Assembly: GCA_965221105.1 (NCBI GenBank)
Contig: OZ244871.1
Coordinates: 1,178,001 to 1,242,000, forward strand
DNA: 64,000 nucleotides
Source of the DNA: GM7GCV1 sp965221105
GTDB lineage: Bacteria > Pseudomonadota > Gammaproteobacteria > Pseudomonadales > GM7GCV1
Direction of reading: 5' to 3'
The position numbers and the translations under genes are program-made. Under the pieces are notes generated by a model, which worked only from the letters and a program-made list of their open reading frames with translations, did no database searches and was not told where the DNA came from. Every line of letters starts with the position of its first letter. Within the stretch, counting starts at the first letter, position 1. This document shows, piece after piece, positions 52,718 to 60,704 of this stretch.

Positions 52718-53008
52718 TTATTGTTGTAACGCTTTCTCAATATCTTCTCGGCTGAGTATACGGACAATTTCTACATGCGCCGTACATTGGCGGAAAAAAA
52801 TTGAATGCGATCTGTATACGCTGCGGCGACATCCTGCAAGATAATGATCTACAGCGGGATACCTTAGCGGGTTGTTGCCGATTATTTCGAACCGCTCTTC
52901 CATGCCTTCAGCATAGTTGTGCGCTTGCTGATGGCCGAAATTGGCAATACCGTATTCATAAAGCCTTGCGTAATCATCGGCGGCTTTGTTGCTAAGTCGA
53001 TACGTCAC
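52718..53008 (-). CDS. ParE-family toxin
   Basis: A 96-residue ParE/RelE-fold toxin: MTYRLSNKAADDYARLYEYG, AEGMEERFEIIGNNPLRYPA and CRRSVYRSHSIFFRQCTAHV. It begins at a GTG overlapping the antitoxin stop (GTGA). ParE toxins poison DNA gyrase. The pair is intact and may still work as a maintenance module of the island. Confidence 0.85.
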   Translation of the reverse strand: MTYRLSNKAADDYARLYEYGIANFGHQQAHNYAEGMEERFEIIGNNPLRYPAVDHYLAGCRRSVYRSHSIFFRQCTAHVEIVRILSREDIEKALQQ

Positions 53009-53253
53009 TCACCTACCCGCTGTTTATCCCTGACCTTTTGCCTGATTTGGCTAGGGCTCTGTGTTGATAAGCCACTATTGATACCGTCTTGAAGAAGTGC
53101 TCGAATAGCTTCAGCTTCTTTGTTTTCTTGCCTTCTGGCTTGCCGTATTAGGTCATTAACAACTTCGCTGTTACTGCCGTACTCCTTGCTTTCAACTTGG
53201 GCTTTTAACCAATCGGCATTCGGTTCCGTGATAGTAATGCTTTGCCTCGGCAT
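53005..53253 (-). CDS. ParD-family antitoxin
   Basis: From the ATG at 53253 the product is 82 residues: MPRQSITITEPNADWLKAQV, then EYGSNSEVVNDLIRQARRQE, a ribbon-helix-helix ParD antitoxin. A perfect 16-base palindrome lies 32 bases upstream of the start and is the probable autoregulatory operator. A longer frame to 53355 runs into the integrase relic and is not used. Confidence 0.85.
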   Translation of the reverse strand: MPRQSITITEPNADWLKAQVESKEYGSNSEVVNDLIRQARRQENKEAEAIRALLQDGINSGLSTQSPSQIRQKVRDKQRVGE

Positions 53254-53284
53254 GGCATCATCTCCAGTTAGTTGATGCGATATT

Positions 53285-53300
53285 GGTGTAATATTACACC
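53285..53300. promoter_or_regulatory. Palindromic operator of parDE
   Basis: GGTGTAATATTACACC is a perfect 16-base palindrome 32 bases upstream of the ParD start. It overlaps the end of the integrase relic. Its location suits an autoregulatory ParD operator. Confidence 0.65.
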
Positions 53301-54190
53301 GAACTTGCAGCTCTTGAAAATAGCGGCACAACCTTTCCGGTGACCCGCATTTCATCCAGATAGTCTGCCCGCCATTGCATCATTTGGTGGCGTTCATCCA
53401 AGTAGCGGGCATGGTGGATGTACGCAGCCCTGACGCTGTTGCGCTCCTGGTGTGCGAGTTGGCGTTCAATAGCGTCAGGGTTAAATCCTGTTTCATTCAG
53501 AATCGAACAAGCTGTAGCCCGGAAGCCGTGGGGGACTGCTTTGCTTTTACCTTGCTCATTGCCGTCATATCCCAGCCTGAAGATGGCGCGGCGCATAGTA
53601 TTGTCAGACATTTCTCGCTTGCGGTCTCGTTCTGACGGAAATACCAGATCGTACTCGCCCGTCATACCTTTTAACAGTTCGAGCAACTCCGGTGTTTGAC
53701 GAGAAAGAGGAACAATGTGTTCGACACCCATCTTCATCCGCTCGGCGGGGATACGCCAGACTTTCCCTTTGATATCGAACTCATTCCATCGAGCACCACG
53801 CAGTTCGCCAGAACGTACATAAGGTTAGAAGCAATAATTTAATTGCGCGCTGAGTCAGCAATCGAACTCGATCACCATGGGTTTCCAGCTCCTTTAGAAA
53901 CTGAGGTAGTTGTTCACGGGAGAGCGAGGCTCTGTGCTGGACTTTTCGTTGCTTAACGATACCGTCTAAATCACCGACGGGGTTGGTTGTGGCAATACCC
54001 TGTTGAATGGCGTAGCGACAAGTGGCGTTAATGCCTTGTTTTACACGATTGGCGACATCCAATGCGCCGCGTGCCTCAATCTTACGAACCGTGGCAATGA
54101 CCTGTTTGGGTGTGATTTCATCGATCGACAAATGCCCTAGTACTGCTTCAAATTGATCCCGACTAATGCAAAGTGCTTTCTCAACAGTGT
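53294..54190 (-). pseudogene. P4-type tyrosine integrase, frameshifted and 5'-truncated
   Basis: Two frames give a tyrosine recombinase. The upstream one reads TVEKALCISRDQFEAVLGHL, then ANRVKQGINATCRYAIQQGI and LSREQLPQFLKELETHGDRV. After a shift near 53820 the other continues SGELRGARWNEF, PHGFRATACSILNETG and LAHQERNSVRAAYIH, including the H-x-x-R and C-terminal H/Y residues. The N-terminal part is missing beyond 54190, where IS630-derived sequence starts. The integrase cannot work. Confidence 0.85.
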
Positions 54191-54520
54191 CCAGTAACAT
54201 GTTGAGAGTGCATATGAAAAAGAAGTACGTGGTTCGTTTGACCGAGGCGGAGCGGCAGGCTCTGGAAGCGCTGGTACGCGCAGGCACGGGAGCGGCCTGT
54301 CGTCGCACCCACGCTCAGGGACTCCTCTGGGCTGATGAGGGCGATCATGGTCCCGGCCTGATCGACAGCGAGGTTGAGCAGACAGTCGGCGTGTCCGAAA
54401 AAACCCTGTGGCGGATGCGACAGCGGTGTGTAGAGGAGGGACTGGAGGTTTACGTCCGACGATGCTCGCATCAAACTGAAAAGCCTGTACCCGTCATGAA
54501 CATCTTGAAAGACTACTAGG
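54191..54520 (+). mobile_element. Internally deleted IS630-type derivative
   Basis: An ORF at 54214-54519 begins MKKKYVVRLTEAERQALEAL, with the HTH N-terminus of IS630 transposases (GVSEKTLWRMRQRCVEEGLE), and then jumps straight to the terminal segment YVRRCSHQTEKPVPVMNILK seen in the C-terminal fragment at 41022. The catalytic domain is deleted. The element sits between the integrase and parE relics. Exact ends are uncertain. Confidence 0.65.
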
Positions 54521-54780
54521 TTAGCCGTTCAGATAATCGCTCTACACTGTCCCTTCGTTCGTGAATCACACCAATGATGGTGGGTTTATCCATGCCTTCC
54601 GCTACGTAAAAAATAAAGTGGTGCCTGTATTTGGTCACTAACAGTTCGGGAAAGTTATCTGAAAAATCCCGGCTGACCACATCATTTTTGCCAATGGCCT
54701 CAAATGTCTTTTTCAATCCGCCGCGATATTCTCGCAGCAAGGCGAGGCCCCACTCTTTGCGAGTATAACGTGCCACTTCG
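54516..54780 (-). pseudogene. ParE-type toxin, 3' part (split by IS21)
   Basis: The frame reads ARYTRKEWGLALLREYRGGL, then PELLVTKYRHHFIFYVAEGM and IIGVIHERRDSVERLSERLT, the body of a ParE toxin. It starts at the left end of IS21 (54781). Removing IS21 and one CTTCG copy joins it in frame to MKNYRLTKDAEQDLREV at 57386-57434, giving a normal toxin of about 102 residues. Confidence 0.85.
54776..54780. repeat. Target-site duplication of IS21 (left copy)
   Basis: CTTCG directly precedes the IS21 end; the second copy is at 57386-57390. Five bases is within the range for IS21 elements. Confidence 0.8.
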
Positions 54781-54992
54781 TGTTAATGATCGCCCATATG
54801 GAGCCATTCCGGGATCGGCATAAAGGCGCCACCTGATGATCGGCATAATGGCGCCACCCGCCGCTGAATAGCGGACCTCAGACATCCAATCCACTGGTGT
54901 ACCCTCCCCGGATTTTTTTACCGGAAGAGGAGCATCACCACATGGCAAACCGGAGGTTTGAGATGTACCAATAGAGACAAGCACTTGTCCGC

Positions 54993-56498
54993 ATGCGGCT
55001 CGGGGATTCCGACCGCGCCATCGCCAAGACCGGGCTGATGGGTCGCAAAAAGATCCGCTCGGTGCGTGAGCTGGCCAGCACCCGTGGCTGGCTGGATCCG
55101 GGCACTGCATTACCCGGGGAAGACGAACTGGCCGCCTGCTTCGATCAGTCCCAGGATCGGCCCCAGACCACGTCCCTGGTCGAACCCCACGCGGCAGAGG
55201 TTACCCAATGGTGGGAGGATGGCATCCAGGGCACCACCATCCACCAGGCGCTGATACGCAAGTACGGGTTCACCGGGAGCTATTCCTCGGTGCGCCGCTC
55301 CCTGCAGAGCATGGAGACGGCCAACCCGCGGGCTACCACCGTACTCGACTTCGAGCCCGGCGATGCCGCCCAGATCGACTTCGGCACCGGACCGAAGATC
55401 ACCGATGTGTACACGGGGGAGATCTTCAAGACCTGGGTGTTCGTCATGGTCCTGGCATGGAGTCGGCACCAGTACGCCGAACTGGTCCGCGACCAGAAGG
55501 TGGAGACCTGGCTCGGCTGTCACCGCCGGGCTTTCGAGGCCTTCGGAGGCGTGCCCGCCCGAGTCACCATCGACAACCCCAAGTGCGCGATCACCCGGGC
55601 CTGCTACCACGATCCCCAGGTACAGCGGGCCTATGCCGATTGCGCCGAGGGTTACGGCTTCCTGATCAACGCCCTGCCGCCACGAGAGCCCCAAAAAAAG
55701 GGGATCGTGGAATCCGGAGTCACATACGTCAAGGCGAACTTCTGCCCACTGCGGGAGTTCCGCAGCCTGGGGGATGCCAACCGGCAACTGGCCGAGTGGG
55801 TGATGGGCACTGCCGGCAACCGTACCCACGGCACCATCCACGAGAAGCCCTTGACGCGCTTCGCGGAGACCGAGCAGCATCTTCTCAGGCCCGTACCCGC
55901 CTCACCGCCGGAACTGGCCTGCTGGGCCAGGGTCAAGGTCCACGGCGACTGCCACGTCCAGCACCAGAAGTGCCGCTACTCCGTCCCCTACCAGCTGGTG
56001 GGCCAGTCACTCTGGCTGCGGGCCTCGGAGACCACGACAGGGGTGTATCAGGATCAGGAGATGGTCGCGATCCATCCGCGACTGGGCCAACCGGGACAGC
56101 GCTCCACACTGCCCGAACACCTGCCTCCACACGCACTGGCCTACAGGATGCAGGATCCCCAGTGGTGCCTGCGCCAGGCCAAGGCCATTGGCCCAGCCTG
56201 CCATGCCCTGATCGAGCAACTCTGTGCCGACCGGGTGCTGGACACCCTCCGCGGTGCCCAGGGCATCGTCAGCTTCCGCACGCGCTCTGGGACCAGCCGG
56301 GTGGAAGCGGCATCTGCCCGCGCACTGGCCTATGCCAGCCCCCACGACCGCACGATCAAGACCATCCTGGAGAATGGCCTGGACCAGCAGCCCCTGGACC
56401 AAGCCAGCTTCGATCAGCTGGGTGAAGCCTACACCGGCCGCGGCCGCTTCTCCCGCGATATCCGCACAGTACTGACCCATCAACAGACACGAGGATAG
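54993..56498 (+). CDS. istA: IS21 transposase IstA, premature stop at codon 4 of the original frame
   Basis: A 501-residue frame with the IstA core: rve/DDE domain (DFEPGDAAQIDFGTGP, RVTIDNPKCAI, GIVESGVTYVKANF) after an HTH start. The natural start is probably ATG 54963, preceded by CCGGAGG, but the frame reads MYQ then TAG, where relatives have tyrosine (TAT/TAC). Translation could restart at the ATG at 54993, losing ten residues. It overlaps the usual IstB partner closely (5 bases to the istB ATG). Mobility is therefore doubtful. Confidence 0.88.
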   Translation: MRLGDSDRAIAKTGLMGRKKIRSVRELASTRGWLDPGTALPGEDELAACFDQSQDRPQTTSLVEPHAAEVTQWWEDGIQGTTIHQALIRKYGFTGSYSSVRRSLQSMETANPRATTVLDFEPGDAAQIDFGTGPKITDVYTGEIFKTWVFVMVLAWSRHQYAELVRDQKVETWLGCHRRAFEAFGGVPARVTIDNPKCAITRACYHDPQVQRAYADCAEGYGFLINALPPREPQKKGIVESGVTYVKANFCPLREFRSLGDANRQLAEWVMGTAGNRTHGTIHEKPLTRFAETEQHLLRPVPASPPELACWARVKVHGDCHVQHQKCRYSVPYQLVGQSLWLRASETTTGVYQDQEMVAIHPRLGQPGQRSTLPEHLPPHALAYRMQDPQWCLRQAKAIGPACHALIEQLCADRVLDTLRGAQGIVSFRTRSGTSRVEAASARALAYASPHDRTIKTILENGLDQQPLDQASFDQLGEAYTGRGRFSRDIRTVLTHQQTRG

Positions 56499-56503
56499 AC
56501 ATC

Positions 56504-57295
56504 ATGGACACCACACTCAACCCGATGCCGGAGCTGGCTCCCATGCTCAAGCAATTACGCCTGTCGGGCATGCTGGACAGCCTGGCGGTCCGCAACCGCG
56601 AGGCCATCGAGGGCAAACTCGCCTACACGGAGTTCCTGGCCCTGGTGATCCAGGACGAAGTGGCCCGGCGGGAGCAGAAGAAGTTCGCCACCCGGGTTCG
56701 CCGGGCCGGCTTCCGGGGCGAGAAAACCCTGGAGGGCTTCGACTTCGCCCTGCACCCGCAGCTGAACCGGGCGTTGGTCCACGACCTGGCCACCTGCCGC
56801 TTCATTGAGGAGAGAGTCTCACTGCTCATCGCCGGACCCTGTGGCACCGGTACAAGCCACCGTGCACAGGCCATCGGTCACTGTGCGGTGCGGCAGGGCC
56901 ACGACGTGCTGTTCACCACCCAGGGCAAGCTCCTGGGCAACCTGCACGCAGCGCGGGCCACCAACAGCTTCGAGCGGCGGTTCCAGAACCTGGTGAAGAC
57001 ACCGCTGATCATCATCGACGACTTCGGCCTCAAGCCAATGCGCCAGCCCCACGATGAGGTGTTCCACGACCTCATTGCCGAGCGCTACGAGCGCGGCGCC
57101 ACCATCGTCACCAGCAACCTGGACTTCGCCGAATGGGGGCAGGCGTTCCCCAATCAGGTACTGGGCGCGGCGACTCTCGATCGACTGCGGCACGGTGCCT
57201 ATCGACTGGTGCTGGATGGGGACAGTTACCGCCGCCCAAGACCGCTCCCGGAAGAGACAGAATCGGTGTGTACAACAGGGGGTGAAAACGGTTAA
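56504..57295 (+). CDS. istB: IS21 ATPase IstB with altered Walker A
   Basis: A 263-residue IstB/DnaC-like ATPase, matching the family in length and in segments YTEFLALVIQDEVARREQKK, IIIDDFGLKPM and YERGATIVTSNLDFAEWGQA. The P-loop is GPCGTGTSHRAQAIGH, where the family has GP-GTGKSH: the catalytic lysine is replaced by threonine (codon ACA). ATP binding should be lost, so the helper would be inactive. The gene follows istA directly. Confidence 0.88.
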   Translation: MDTTLNPMPELAPMLKQLRLSGMLDSLAVRNREAIEGKLAYTEFLALVIQDEVARREQKKFATRVRRAGFRGEKTLEGFDFALHPQLNRALVHDLATCRFIEERVSLLIAGPCGTGTSHRAQAIGHCAVRQGHDVLFTTQGKLLGNLHAARATNSFERRFQNLVKTPLIIIDDFGLKPMRQPHDEVFHDLIAERYERGATIVTSNLDFAEWGQAFPNQVLGAATLDRLRHGAYRLVLDGDSYRRPRPLPEETESVCTTGGENG

Positions 57296-57385
57296 AAAGA
57301 GACCCGTCTGAGACCCGCTAATCAGCCTTAAAAAGTGGCGCCATTATGCCGATCATGGGTGGCTCCATTAGGGCGATCATCGACA

Positions 57386-57434
57386 CTTCGCGCAGGTCTT
57401 GTTCTGCATCTTTGGTCAGCCGGTAGTTTTTCAT
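57386..57434 (-). pseudogene. ParE-type toxin, 5' part (split by IS21)
   Basis: ATG 57434 starts MKNYRLTKDAEQDLREV, which stops at the IS21 right end. The remainder is at 54516-54780. It lies 11 bases downstream of its antitoxin gene, the usual parDE order. The second copy of CTTCG (57386-57390) is the target duplication. Confidence 0.85.
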
Positions 57435-57445
57435 TGATTCAATGG

Positions 57446-57682
57446 TTATTCCTTTTCGACCTCATCGAAAATATCGTCGACGGATTTATCGGAAAAGTCA
57501 CCTTGCTTGGCAGCCGCCAGGCGGGGTTTCAAAAAGCCTTCCAACTCCTCCAGCGCTGCTTGCTCATCGGAATCGGGCAGCGTTCGAGACAGCACATAAT
57601 CCTTGATGGACTGGCCATTCAAGGCTGCGGACGCTTTCAGGCGCTGATGCTGTTCGGGAGAGATTTCTATAGATAGACGCAT
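57446..57682 (-). CDS. ParD-like antitoxin of the IS21-split module
   Basis: A 78-residue protein, MRLSIEISPEQHQRLKASAA, then LNGQSIKDYVLSRTLPDSDE, with an RHH fold and an acidic C-terminus (DKSVDDIFDEVEKE). It belongs to the CopG/ParD antitoxins. Its toxin partner is broken by IS21. It is intact and could still bind its operator. Confidence 0.8.
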   Translation of the reverse strand: MRLSIEISPEQHQRLKASAALNGQSIKDYVLSRTLPDSDEQAALEELEGFLKPRLAAAKQGDFSDKSVDDIFDEVEKE

Positions 57683-57788
57683 GATTCACCTCGACCATTG
57701 TCAAAACTCCTCACAGCATAGAAAATGAACAACATTTTGTCAATCTTGTAAAAATGTTGTTTTTGTGTACTCTTCGCGCCATTGATCA

Positions 57789-57995
57789 TCAAATCACCGG
57801 CTCCCGGTTCCTGAATATCCAGTATTTCACCTCTTCGGCATACCACCGGCGGCCACCCAGCCCAGATTCTGTAGGGATACGCACCGCCCAGGCCATAGCC
57901 TTTACTTTGGAGTCGAAGGTTTTGGATTTGTAATGACCGTTTTTTCTGACTTCTGCCAGGAAGCGTTTGCTCTTTAATTTACGGACTGTCGCCAT
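57789..57995 (-). pseudogene. Integrase N-terminal fragment next to tRNA-Leu
   Basis: The 68-residue frame MATVRKLKSKRFLAEVRKNG, HYKSKTFDSKVKAMAWAVRI matches the N-terminal AP2-like/SAM-like arm-binding domain of phage-type integrases. The catalytic part is absent: after residue 40 the sequence (PTESGLGGRRWYAEEVKYWI) no longer fits. It lies 167 bases from tRNA-Leu, where an island integrase is expected. Confidence 0.7.
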
Positions 57996-58161
57996 GACTT
58001 TTGCGCCTCGTTCGTAATTTCATTCGTAATTTATTCGTAAAATCACGCGAAATATGGCTGGAAATGGCTAAATTTATAGAACTCCCAGCATGAGGAATCA
58101 ACGATAAGTCATTGTATAACAAGATATAAATAGATATAGCCGGAAACGGCAAAAAAGTGAT

Positions 58162-58249
58162 TGGTGCCCGGGGCCGGACTTGAACCGGCACGGCCTGAGC
58201 GGCCGGGAGATTTTAAGTCTCCTGTGTCTACCAATTCCACCACCCGGGC
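58162..58249 (-). tRNA. tRNA-Leu (TAA)
   Basis: On the minus strand GCCCGGGTGGTGGAATTGGT leads to the anticodon loop ACTTAAAAT (anticodon TAA), a long variable arm (CCCGGCCGCTCAGGCCG) and GGTTCAAGTCCGGC, with acceptor GCCCGGG/CCCGGGC and an encoded CCA. The class-II arm and anticodon identify leucine. It is the likely attachment site of the adjoining degraded island. Confidence 0.95.
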
Positions 58250-58302
58250 CAGGCAGCCTGAGGATTCAGGCTGATGAGTTTGGTTTTAACCTCAGCAATG
58301 AG

Positions 58303-58376
58303 TGGAGGCGCGGGTCGGAATCGAACCGGCGTACACGGAGTTGCAGTCCGCTGCATAACCACTCTGCCACCGCGCC
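58303..58376 (-). tRNA. tRNA-Cys (GCA)
   Basis: The minus strand reads GGCGCGGTGGCAGAGTGGTT, anticodon stem GCGGACTGCAACTCCG with anticodon GCA, then GGTTCGATTCCGACCCGCGC and TCCA. It forms a complete cloverleaf with encoded CCA. It lies 53 bases upstream of tRNA-Leu on the same strand, as in many gammaproteobacteria. Confidence 0.95.
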
Positions 58377-58402
58377 TTTCACCAATTTCGTACTGCGAGG
58401 CT

Positions 58403-58482
58403 TGGTGACCTCGATATACCTGGGGTTGCAACCCGCTGCGACTTGCACCTGCTCAACAGATTCTGTCGCCGCACCTTTATCC
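58403..58482 (-). pseudogene. Degenerate tRNA-Cys-like copy
   Basis: The segment containing GGGGTTGCAACCCGCTGC and later TCTGTCGCCGCACCTTTATC resembles the plus-strand image of tRNA-Cys (GGAGTTGCAGTCCGCTGC and TCTGCCACCGCGCCTTTCAC), with several changes and an inserted stretch. The acceptor stem no longer pairs. It is probably a decayed duplicate. Confidence 0.45.
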
Positions 58483-58582
58483 AAAACATTGTGTCACAGC
58501 CTTTGCCGTGACACGGCGGCGCATTGTACTGACCTGTACTAAAAATTAGGGAATTATATACTTGTTGCCCAAGCATACTGTT

Positions 58583-59170
58583 CTATGCGGCACGACGGGT
58601 ACTCCCGCCGATCAATTCACCATCAGGCCGCATACCGGGGACTTTCCCGCCCGACGAGCCAAGCTCCCTGATGTTGAGTGCGGCATTCAGGTCCCTGTCG
58701 AGACTCATGCCGCACTTCAGACGCTCAAAGACCCTGTCCTTCAGGGTCAGTGATTCATGGACTGAACCACAGCCTGAACAGGTCTTCGATGTGTTCCTGG
58801 GATTCACCTTCACAACCGACCCACCGGCACTCTCAGCCTTGTAGGTCAATTGATAGACGAAGGTTCCCCACTGTTGCTCCAGGATTGATCGGTTCAATCC
58901 CTTCTTGTGACTGCCACCATGAGCAGTCATGTTCTTGATCTTCAGGTCTTCAACCGCGAAGTGTCTGTGTCGCCTCACCAGGTCAGTTGTCGTTCTGTGC
59001 AGGGCAGTGCGCTGTCTCTCTGCCACCCTGTATGCCTCTCTCGCAAGAGAGTGACGCTTCTTGTACCGGTTCGTGCTTCCCTTCTTGGCTCTGCTGAGGC
59101 GGCGCTGAATCCCAGCGTGATTTCGCCGATTTCTGTGCAATTTCCCTGCGGCGATCCGGTGTAAGGGCAT
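58583..59170 (-). pseudogene. TnpB (IS200/IS605 OrfB), C-terminal fragment
   Basis: 195 codons with the TnpB C-terminal half: FAVEDLKIKNMTAHG (RuvC glutamate), LEQQWGTFVYQLTYKAESAG, NPRNTSKTCSGCG and SLDRDLNAALNIRELG (final RuvC aspartate). The N-terminal half with the first RuvC aspartate is missing. The zinc ribbon has lost one ligand (FERLKCG for the usual F-x-C-x-x-C-G). No TnpA gene is nearby. It cannot be an active guided nuclease. Confidence 0.8.
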
Positions 59171-59179
59171 CAGCCCTCG

Positions 59180-59330
59180 CGTACCCTCCTTTCGGCTTTT
59201 CCTGACGTGGCTTGAGGGGTATCCTCTACCTCTCCAGTCGCAATATCAGCAATGAGCTTGCCAAGCTGGTTGGCGTCCCGTGGTCGCTTAATCAATGTGA
59301 TGTGCCGTTATTTCTCGGTGTGTGCCAACA
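59180..59330 (-). pseudogene. Fragment of an unidentified small gene
   Basis: The minus strand encodes RHITLIKRPRDANQLGKLIA, DIATGEVEDTPQATSGKAER and RVREG then TGA. The composition is protein-like and the 'IKRPRDANQLGKLI..IATGE' pattern is familiar from short conserved proteins. A stop lies just upstream and no start is available. It is a C-terminal remnant. Confidence 0.4.
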
Positions 59331-59490
59331 ATATACACCATACACACCATATATATACAGATTTATTTCAAACTGAGCCACTACCATAATTCCCAAAAAT
59401 TACACCCGTGAGCGTGGATTCCTGGCCATTTATGGCTATGATTCTACCCAAGATGTTCCCAATTGAAATTGTTCATGTCAGGTTGATTAA

Positions 59491-59919
59491 ATGGATATAC
59501 GCACACTCACTGAAAACATCAGCGTCGCTCCGCAAATAGGCCTCGAAGAAGTAGCCGATGCAGCGCAACGTGGCTTTAAAACTTTGATCTGCAATCGGCC
59601 TGATGGCGAAGACTCCATGCAGCCGGTTGCTGAAGATATGGCCGATGCCAGCGGCGATGTGGGCATCACCTTTGTGCATCAGCCGGTCATTTCGGGCAGC
59701 GTCACCTTTGATGACGTGGAACAGTTTCGTACGCTGGTTGAGGAATCACCCAAACCCATACTGGCATACTGCCGCTCGGGGACGCGCTGTTCCACTCTCT
59801 GGGCACTCGCGGAAGCACCCAATCGCGACATTGACGAGATTCTGCAGATTTGCGCTCAGGCGGGCTATGATTACAGCGGACTCCGGCCTACACTGGAGTC
59901 GATCAGGGACAGCAGCTGA
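59491..59919 (+). CDS. DUF442/TIGR01244 phosphatase-like protein
   Basis: A 142-residue protein starting MDIRTLTENISVAPQIGLEE, with ICNRPDGEDS and the C-x5-R active loop AYCRSGTRCSTLWALAE of dual-specificity-type phosphatases. The family is annotated as beta-lactamase-hydrolase-like or sulfur transferase. In other bacteria it sits next to MBL-fold persulfide dioxygenases and acts in sulfide metabolism. Here no such neighbour is present; an MBL gene exists at 11930 but is remote. It is complete. Confidence 0.82.
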   Translation: MDIRTLTENISVAPQIGLEEVADAAQRGFKTLICNRPDGEDSMQPVAEDMADASGDVGITFVHQPVISGSVTFDDVEQFRTLVEESPKPILAYCRSGTRCSTLWALAEAPNRDIDEILQICAQAGYDYSGLRPTLESIRDSS

Positions 59920-60082
59920 CAGACCGCTCAAAGCCTGTCCGCGGTGTCGCTGCGGTACCCACAGCAGGCTCGGAATGCTCGTTTATTGCACATAGGCGCA
60001 CCTTTCCCGCCTGTTTGACCCCACATATTGGCTGCCGCAAACACATTTCTTCAATATCCCGCCGATTTGCAAACCTCTACCG

Positions 60083-60667
60083 TCACCGGGGCTCGTCCAG
60101 AAAATCGGATTCCCCGAATGCGGCCTGTATGTAGATCAGCATCGACCAGAGTGTCAGTGCGGCTGCACCATAGAGAAACAACTCACCAATCTGAAAGCCC
60201 CAGGAACCCACCATGAAGCCACTCAGGGTAAAAGTGGGTTTGAACAGGCAGAGCATAATGATCGCGGTAATCTGAAGACCGGTTTTCCATTTTCCAAGAC
60301 GGGATACCGCAACCACCGAGCGCTTGCCCAGCTGGGCCATCCATTCGCGCAGTGCGGTAATAATCATTTCCCGGCAGATAATGACCAGCCCTGCCAGCGT
60401 GATCCCGATGCTTGAGTAGCGGTCAATCAGCAATACGATGGCCACCACTACAAGCAGTTTGTCAGCAACGGGATCCAGAAAGGCGCCAAAGCGGGTCTCC
60501 TCCCCACGCTTTCTGGCAAGGTATCCATCCACCCAGTCGGTTGCTGCAGCCAGGCCAAAAAAGGCTGCGCTCAGCGGATAACTCCAGCCGTGGGGCAAAA
60601 GCAGAAGGACTGCGAACACCGGAATAAGGGCAATTCGGCTGAACGTCAGATAATTGGAGATGGTCAC
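60083..60667 (-). CDS. pgsA: CDP-diacylglycerol-glycerol-3-phosphate 3-phosphatidyltransferase
   Basis: From the GTG at 60667 (VTISNYLTFSRIALIPVFAV) the protein is 194 residues with about five transmembrane helices. The CDP-alcohol phosphotransferase motif D-G-x2-A-R-x8-G-x3-D-x3-D is seen as DWVDGYLARKRGEETRFGAF and LDPVADKLL. It makes phosphatidylglycerol phosphate. It lies 38 bases downstream of uvrC, upstream of tRNA-Cys and tRNA-Leu, the classic gammaproteobacterial order. The longer frame to 60811 overlaps uvrC and is not used. Confidence 0.93.
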   Translation of the reverse strand: MTISNYLTFSRIALIPVFAVLLLLPHGWSYPLSAAFFGLAAATDWVDGYLARKRGEETRFGAFLDPVADKLLVVVAIVLLIDRYSSIGITLAGLVIICREMIITALREWMAQLGKRSVVAVSRLGKWKTGLQITAIIMLCLFKPTFTLSGFMVGSWGFQIGELFLYGAAALTLWSMLIYIQAAFGESDFLDEPR

Positions 60668-60704
60668 GGTCGGATTGTAACCCGTTTGGAATGCATGACA
60701 CTCG

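Larger units (their letters stand above)
54781..57385 (+). mobile_element. Complete IS21-family element inserted in parE
   Basis: Terminal inverted repeats TGTTAATGATCGCCCATATG (left) and, in reverse complement, TGTCGATGATCGCCCTAATG (right) enclose 2605 bases with istA and istB, flanked by a CTTCG duplication. A second internal repeat (GATCGGCATAAAGGCGCCAC and its counterpart near the right end) is typical of IS21 end structure. The insertion splits a parE gene. Both genes carry damaging changes, so the element is probably immobile. Confidence 0.92.

Noticed and set aside
55208..56425. 405-codon alternative frame inside istA
   Set aside because: Arg/Pro-rich shadow frame; the IstA frame has the DDE and HTH motifs.
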